Assembly: GCA_023144675.1 (NCBI GenBank)
Contig: JAGLFE010000503.1
Location: forward strand, 1-11,210
Direction: 5' to 3'
Source: Thiomargarita sp.
GTDB lineage: Bacteria > Pseudomonadota > Gammaproteobacteria > Beggiatoales > Beggiatoaceae
Length of the DNA: 11,210 bases
The notes under the pieces: model-generated
The model's database searches: none
What the model was told of the DNA's origin: nothing
What the model saw: only the letters and a program-made list of their open reading frames with translations
Program-made: the position numbers and the translations under genes
In this document: in pieces, positions 7,297-11,210 of the stretch
Position numbering within the stretch: the first letter of the stretch is position 1
Layout of the letters: the number at the start of each line of letters is the position of its first letter

Positions 7297-7374
7297 GATA
7301 ATACACTTTTGATAATATAAATTTATTTTTGTTTAAACGATTATAAATTCCTATCTAATAAATTAGGAGAAAAA
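7297..7374. promoter_or_regulatory. Divergent promoter region between the higA-like gene and the membrane-protein gene
   Basis: This 78-base gap must hold both promoters. For the rightward gene, TTGATA (7309-7314) and TTTAAA (7332-7337) are spaced 17 bases and make a weak sigma70 candidate, followed by a good AGGAG ribosome site at 7365-7369. The palindrome GTTTAAAC (7331-7338) overlaps that -10 and CCTA/TAGG arms lie at about 7351-7368; either could be an operator for the neighbouring HTH protein, by analogy with HigA autoregulation. Functional assignment is inferred. Confidence 0.35.
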
Positions 7375-7650
7375 ATGCAAATTCTTCCAAAAAAAAATTT
7401 TAACCAAATAACGTTAATTTTAATACAAGCCATGGCAAAATCCTTTTTAGGAATGTTTATAGCCATTGCTGTATTTGGAATAGCGAGTATTATTTTGGTA
7501 TTTTTTGAAATTTTTATGCCTAAAATGTCAACTGAAATGATTTGGTTTGAAATAACAGGTTTATTACTTATTGGAACTGTTATCGGTGCAATAGTCGGAT
7601 TTTTTGATATGTTAGATTTTGAAATTGATAAAACTTCTAAACGTGATTAA
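7375..7650 (+). CDS. Small two-helix membrane protein, unknown function
   Basis: The 91-residue product has two hydrophobic helices, about 22-46 and 58-79, joined by a short acidic turn, with a basic N-terminus (PKKNF) and a charged C-terminus (IDKTSKRD). Glycine spacing in helix 2 (GTVIGAIVG) suggests close helix packing. A strong AGGAG site five bases before the ATG supports that it is expressed. No family is recognised. It is transcribed divergently from the higA-like gene. It could be a membrane-acting partner of that regulator or unrelated; the sequence alone does not say. Confidence 0.7.
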   Translation: MQILPKKNFNQITLILIQAMAKSFLGMFIAIAVFGIASIILVFFEIFMPKMSTEMIWFEITGLLLIGTVIGAIVGFFDMLDFEIDKTSKRD

Positions 7651-7737
7651 TCTATTAGATTATTAATAATAATTTACTTTTAGCAACAAGTATTTTTTAA
7701 ATTTTTTATTATAATAATAAAATTATTATTGGAGTTT

Positions 7738-7779
7738 ATGAAAGATAATCAAGCAAATTTTGTGTTTCTAAATCAATAA
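7738..7779 (+). CDS. Possible 13-codon peptide in the gap before the GGDEF gene
   Basis: GGAG at 7731-7734 precedes ATG 7738 and a frame encoding MKDNQANFVFLNQ. It could be a leader peptide or the leftover start of a lost gene. Apart from this, the gap 7651-7860 is AT-rich, with repeated TTATTA and AATTAAT runs and no clear promoter or terminator. Confidence 0.2.
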   Translation: MKDNQANFVFLNQ

Positions 7780-7860
7780 ATATATTTAAAAAATTTTGCT
7801 AAATTAATGTAAAATTAATATTTGCTTAAATAAAACTTTCATTAAGGAAATTACAAATTT

Positions 7861-8772
7861 ATGGGTGTTAAGAGATTTAAAATGTATTCTCTACTAGCGA
7901 GTCTTCCTTTGCTAGAAAAAAGTTATGCACTTAAAACAATTATTATTGCTATTATAGGTATATTAATGCCTATTTTAACATTAACTGCTTATTTAATGAT
8001 AACAGCCCCATCAAATATAAGAGAATATCTTGATATTTATATAGTAGTGTTTTTAGGTAGCATCTTTGGGATGCTGATAACATCTTTTGCTTTACATTTT
8101 ATTGTTGAACCGATTCGTATTATAGCTACAGATTTACAAAAATACCTTAACAATGATAAATATATAATAAAGCTTCCAATCGGCATTAAAGATTCAGTTG
8201 GGCAAATAATGACGCATACTCAATATCTAATTGAAAAGATAACCACTTTAAAATATGCAGTTGATTCAACAGCTTTAATTGACCCATTGACTGGAGTGTT
8301 AAACCACAAAGCTGGTATAGAACGCTTACAACAAGATATATCCCGTGCTTGTCGAGAAAAAAACCACATGTTGATTGCTTTACTCGATATCATTCAATTA
8401 GAGGAAATTAATAAGGAAATTGGAAACTATTTTGGCGATGTATGTTTAACTCAAACCGTTGAAATGTTAAATAGCAGTATTCGTGAAGGGGACTGGTTAG
8501 CACGTTGGAAAAATGACCAATTTCTAATGATTTTATGGAACATACAAAATACTGAACCCAATATAGTTTTAAAACGTATTCAACAAACCTCAGTTAAGAC
8601 TAGCGAAACTGGTGGCTTACTTAAATTGAATTTCAATATTAGTGCTTATGAATACAAAGGTACAATGGAATCTAATGTTAAAAAACAAACTAATTTATTA
8701 ATGGAACGTCTTGAAAAAGCATTGATTAAAGCGAATAAAACAAAAAAAGGTGGCATTACAATTATTAAATGA
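7861..8772 (+). CDS. Membrane protein with degenerate GGDEF domain, likely c-di-GMP receptor
   Basis: The 303-residue product has two membrane helices (about 23-47 and 58-80), a short linker (81-135) in the position of a HAMP domain, and a C-terminal GGDEF domain (about 136-303) opening with DPLTGVLN at 141-148. Active diguanylate cyclases need GG(D/E)EF; here the position reads KNDQF (217-221), so cyclase activity is very unlikely. The first metal Asp (Asp176 in LLDIIQ) and the Asn of the nucleotide site (Asn184) remain. RxxD (Arg208-Asp211) lies exactly five residues before KNDQF, the spacing of the inhibitory c-di-GMP site, so the domain may bind c-di-GMP as PelD does. There is no periplasmic sensor domain: the helices are joined by only about ten residues. 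AAGGA at 7844-7848 is 12 bases from the ATG. The FtsK-like gene starts 43 bases downstream on the same strand. Confidence 0.8.
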   Translation: MGVKRFKMYSLLASLPLLEKSYALKTIIIAIIGILMPILTLTAYLMITAPSNIREYLDIYIVVFLGSIFGMLITSFALHFIVEPIRIIATDLQKYLNNDKYIIKLPIGIKDSVGQIMTHTQYLIEKITTLKYAVDSTALIDPLTGVLNHKAGIERLQQDISRACREKNHMLIALLDIIQLEEINKEIGNYFGDVCLTQTVEMLNSSIREGDWLARWKNDQFLMILWNIQNTEPNIVLKRIQQTSVKTSETGGLLKLNFNISAYEYKGTMESNVKKQTNLLMERLEKALIKANKTKKGGITIIK

Positions 8773-8815
8773 ATGCTAAAAATTTACAGAACTAATTGGA
8801 TGAAATAATCGCATA

Positions 8816-10957
8816 ATGACCCAAGCTCATCGTACTAATAGAAGAATTCCTACTGATAAAAAAAGAAAAACTATCAAAAATAGATTACGCGAAATGATAT
8901 TAATTTCTTTTTGCTTCGTAGGGCTATATTTATTTGTATCATTATTGACCTATTACGGTAGTGATCCTGGTATTTCTCACAGTAGTCCCGTAGAAGAAAT
9001 TCGTAATAAAGGTGGCATTGTTGGAGCATTATTTGCTGACTTATTTTTCCATTTATTTGGTTATTTTGCTTACCTATTTCCATTAATGGTAGGATACGTA
9101 GGCTGGATTATATATCAAGGACATCATCATACTATCTTAGCTCAACCAAAAACATTAATTGTACCTGGAATTGGATTTATATTAACTCTAAGTGCTGGTT
9201 GTGGGTTAGGTATTGTTCATTTTTATGCAGAAAGTATTTTATTACCAACTCATGCGGGGGGGATTTTAGGCGGATGGATTGGTAATGGTTTAGTTTCTAT
9301 AGTTTCTAGGTTAGGAGCTACCTTAATTTTGATTGCAATATTTTTTGCGGGCGTTACTTTATTGACTGGGCTATCGTGGCTAAAAGTTATGGATACCTTA
9401 GGCTCTAATACTTTAAATCATTGGCTACCTGTTACCCGTAAATTTATGCGTTCACAATTTTTACCTTGGTTTTTGGCAAGTTCAAATAAGGGTTTCCATG
9501 CAACTCATATTGGATTAAAAAGTTTTTCTAAAAATTCAAAAATATGGTCAAAAAATGCTTATACAAATTGGCAAGAACGGCGAGCTGAATGGAAAAGAGA
9601 ACGGGAAGAATACGATGATGAGTATTATGATGATGAATATTACGATGATGAAAATGATTATTACTCAGAACCAAATAAAAGAAAATCCGTTGATGCTATA
9701 ACAGAACCACCAACTAATTTTACTAAACAAGTTAGAGGTGAAATAAATGAACCTGAAGTGTTAGCAAAACAGCAAAATATCATAGTTCCAGCTAAACAGC
9801 TTCCTTCTTTGGATTTATTAACTGTAGCTCCAAAAATAGCAATTTCTTCTGTAGAAGAACAAAAACAACAAGTTATGGATATTTTTGTAGAGTGGGATAT
9901 TGAAATAGAAATTAATGCTATGAAACCTGGACCAGTGTTGAATTATTTTGAAATAAATATTATTGATCCTATTGATAATACTAATGATTTCACAGAACTA
10001 TCTCAATATTTAGCTACATCAATTCGGGTACAATACGTAAAAATTATTGAGATAAACCCAGAAAAAATTCATCTTGAAATACCTAATTCACAACGACAAA
10101 TTATTTATTTAAGTGAGTTATTGAATACTCCAGAATATCAAGAAAATACTTCAGCATTAACCATAGCTTTAGGACAAAATGTTGGTGGACAAGCAGTTAT
10201 TGTAAATTTAATTCATATTCCACATATTTTAATTGCTGGTAGTAATTCTATGGAAAAGAAATTAGGCATTGATACTTTAATATTAAGTTTGCTATATAAA
10301 TCCTCGCCTGATAAAGTACGTTTATTATTAATTGATGATACAGTTCAACAGCCTTTAACTAATTATAATGATTTACCTCATTTGCTATTACCAGTTATTG
10401 ATGAAGCAGAAATAGCATATCAAGCTTTACAATGGTGTATGCAAGAAATGGAAAATCGTTATCGTTTGATGGCGAAAAAGGGAGCGCATAATATTGAGGA
10501 TTATAATCAATCAATTTTGATTCAAGAAGGTATAGAAAATAAAAAACAGGCAACAGCGATGTATTATATCATCATTATTATTAATGAAATTGCTGAATTA
10601 ACTAAAATTAGTAAAATTGAGCAAACCATTATTCGTTTAACCCAAAGAGCGCGTTCTGCTGGAATTCATCTTATTTTGGGAACTGAACATACAACGGTTA
10701 ATGTTATTACTGGCTTATTAAAGTCTAATATTCCAACTCGTATTGCCTTTGCGGTCGCTAACCAAAGCGAATCTCGTACCATATTAGGTCAAACTGGGGC
10801 TGAAAATTTACTAGGGAAAGGTGATATGTTATACATGACTGCAGGTACTGGAATGCCAACCCGAGTGCATAATAGCTTTGTTACTGAAGAAGATATAAAA
10901 TTAGTAGTTACCGATTTAGCTTCTCGTGATAAACCTGAATATATCAATTTATGGTAA
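8816..10957 (+). CDS. ftsK: FtsK-family protein with disabled ATPase motifs and no gamma domain
   Basis: FtsK couples septation to chromosome segregation: membrane helices at the septum, a hexameric DNA pump and a DNA-reading gamma domain. This 713-residue member has the N-terminal membrane domain (helices at about 27-46, 69-100, 112-135 and 155-186), a linker with an acidic repeat (266-280), an alpha region (about 340-440) and a recognisable motor fold (about 455-700) with conserved landmarks such as SLLYKSSPDKVRLLLID, IPTRIAFAV and GAENLLGKGDMLY. The catalytic motifs are lost. Walker A GTTGSGKS is GSNSMEKK (475-482), Walker B VVVDE is IIINE with Asn590, and ATQRPS is GTEHTT (622-627). The gamma domain that should follow PEYI is absent: the protein ends NLW three bases before a MITE. 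The ATG at 8816 has only a weak ribosome site. It is probably cotranscribed with the degenerate GGDEF gene. The family is certain; loss of translocase activity is a strong prediction. Confidence 0.92.
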   Translation: MTQAHRTNRRIPTDKKRKTIKNRLREMILISFCFVGLYLFVSLLTYYGSDPGISHSSPVEEIRNKGGIVGALFADLFFHLFGYFAYLFPLMVGYVGWIIYQGHHHTILAQPKTLIVPGIGFILTLSAGCGLGIVHFYAESILLPTHAGGILGGWIGNGLVSIVSRLGATLILIAIFFAGVTLLTGLSWLKVMDTLGSNTLNHWLPVTRKFMRSQFLPWFLASSNKGFHATHIGLKSFSKNSKIWSKNAYTNWQERRAEWKREREEYDDEYYDDEYYDDENDYYSEPNKRKSVDAITEPPTNFTKQVRGEINEPEVLAKQQNIIVPAKQLPSLDLLTVAPKIAISSVEEQKQQVMDIFVEWDIEIEINAMKPGPVLNYFEINIIDPIDNTNDFTELSQYLATSIRVQYVKIIEINPEKIHLEIPNSQRQIIYLSELLNTPEYQENTSALTIALGQNVGGQAVIVNLIHIPHILIAGSNSMEKKLGIDTLILSLLYKSSPDKVRLLLIDDTVQQPLTNYNDLPHLLLPVIDEAEIAYQALQWCMQEMENRYRLMAKKGAHNIEDYNQSILIQEGIENKKQATAMYYIIIIINEIAELTKISKIEQTIIRLTQRARSAGIHLILGTEHTTVNVITGLLKSNIPTRIAFAVANQSESRTILGQTGAENLLGKGDMLYMTAGTGMPTRVHNSFVTEEDIKLVVTDLASRDKPEYINLW
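9611..9655 (+). repeat. Three tandem 15-bp units encoding YDDEY in the FtsK linker
   Basis: Three in-frame 15-base units (TAC/TAT GAT GAT GAA/G TAT) encode YDDEY, YDDEY and YDDEN at residues 266-280, preceded by a very basic segment (REREE and upstream K/R). This is a short coding minisatellite that could change length by slippage. It makes the linker strongly acidic and tyrosine-rich. Confidence 0.8.
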
Positions 10958-10960
10958 TTC

Positions 10961-11040
10961 GTAACTACCTAATAAGTTAAGAAATGTGGTGTCCAAAGCT
11001 TTAGCTATTTCAAACAAACCATTTCTTAGTCGATAGTTAC
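10961..11040. mobile_element. 80-bp MITE, GTAACTAYC group, at the end of ftsK
   Basis: GTAACTAC at 10961 is matched in inverse by GATAGTTAC ending at 11040, and TAAGAAATG (10979-10986) is matched by CATTTCTTA (11020-11028); the arms differ by a small gap. The ends agree with those of the next element at 11060. No target duplication is seen: GGTAATTC is on the left and CAAATTTT on the right. It begins three bases after the ftsK stop codon. Confidence 0.65.
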
Positions 11041-11051
11041 CAAATTTTCAT

Positions 11052-11192
11052 TCTTTATCGTAACTATCTACCAATTAAACTTTAAATGCGAATTAAAGAA
11101 CACGATTGATGCGTTTCGTTCCTCAACAGCATCCTACATTTTTACTTAATTTTATACGTATTTCTTAACTTGGTAGATAGTTACTCTTTATC
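11052..11192. mobile_element. 125-bp MITE (11060-11184), GTAACTAYC group, with 8-bp duplication
   Basis: GTAACTATCTACCAA at 11060-11074 is repeated exactly in inverse at 11170-11184. TCTTTATC flanks both sides (11052-11059 and 11185-11192), a perfect 8-bp target duplication. The centre holds a second imperfect palindrome (GATGCGTT at 11108-11115 against AACAGCATC at 11125-11133). It has no ORF. GTAA ends and 8-bp duplications are features of IS66-family elements, which suggests the mobilising transposase. Confidence 0.85.
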
Positions 11193-11210
11193 AAATAAAC
11201 AACTATATTG

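Noticed and set aside
7297..7374. A HigB toxin gene next to the HigA-like gene
   Set aside because: The 78-base gap cannot hold a toxin of about 90-110 residues, and no RelE-fold frame is found downstream either.
8874..9083. 69-codon minus-strand frame
   Set aside because: It is antisense to the first membrane helices of the FtsK-like gene, with no ribosome site and no family.
10238..10628. Sequencing error as the cause of the lost FtsK motifs
   Set aside because: The changes are spread over three separate motifs, involve several substitutions each, and leave the frame intact; random errors would more likely cause frameshifts or stops.
1..11210. CRISPR array, tRNA or rRNA gene
   Set aside because: No regularly spaced direct repeats, cloverleaf-like segments or rRNA-conserved stretches were recognised; the repeats present are inverted-repeat elements.

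Overview
This AT-rich window (roughly two thirds A+T by eye) has the gene content of a gammaproteobacterial chromosome: a trpF/trpB/trpA cluster, a PdxA-family enzyme, the outer-membrane assembly lipoprotein BamE, and an FtsK-like protein with the proteobacterial four-helix membrane domain. Many small inverted-repeat elements with 8-bp target duplications suggest a repeat-laden genome. Low-GC sulfur-oxidising Thiotrichales (Beggiatoa-like) would fit, but nothing here fixes the taxon. No tRNA, rRNA, CRISPR array or intact transposase was seen.

Layout: positions 1-552 carry no intact gene, only MITE pieces and two possible gene remnants. Positions 553-3203 (+) encode an in-frame TrpF-TrpB fusion and TrpA, coupled by an ATGA overlap; together they cover the TrpF step and the final TrpAB step of tryptophan synthesis. 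A 179-bp MITE at 3214-3392 sits in the T-tract of an intrinsic terminator that serves the opposite strand. Leftward genes then follow: a basic, disordered lipoprotein (3455-4096), a PdxA-family dehydrogenase (4124-5128), a MITE-bearing gap with a decayed coding stretch (5129-5612), BamE (5613-5990), a cytoplasmic transglutaminase-like protein (6023-6763) and an orphan HigA-type antitoxin/regulator (6859-7296). Rightward genes are a small two-helix membrane protein (7375-7650), a membrane GGDEF-family protein (7861-8772) and an FtsK-family protein (8816-10957). The window ends in two MITEs.

The most interesting part is 7861-10957. Two adjacent membrane proteins of well-known enzyme families have both lost their catalytic motifs while keeping long open frames. 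The GGDEF protein reads KNDQF at the active site but keeps an RxxD inhibitory-site motif at the correct spacing, which predicts a c-di-GMP receptor rather than a cyclase. The FtsK protein keeps its membrane domain and the motor-domain scaffold, but Walker A, Walker B and the TQRP-like motif are all substituted and the C-terminal gamma domain is missing. This may be a paired pseudoenzyme module linking c-di-GMP to the division site. That function is inference; the motif losses are read directly from the sequence.

The second theme is mobile-element activity. Three small-element groups (ends GTAA-YTRC-TCACT, GTAACTAYC and GGTAGTCCT) are present, three copies with 8-bp duplications. The GTAA ends plus 8-bp duplications recall the IS66 family. 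Two copies without duplications lie beside truncated coding sequence: the end of ftsK and the remnant at 46-167.
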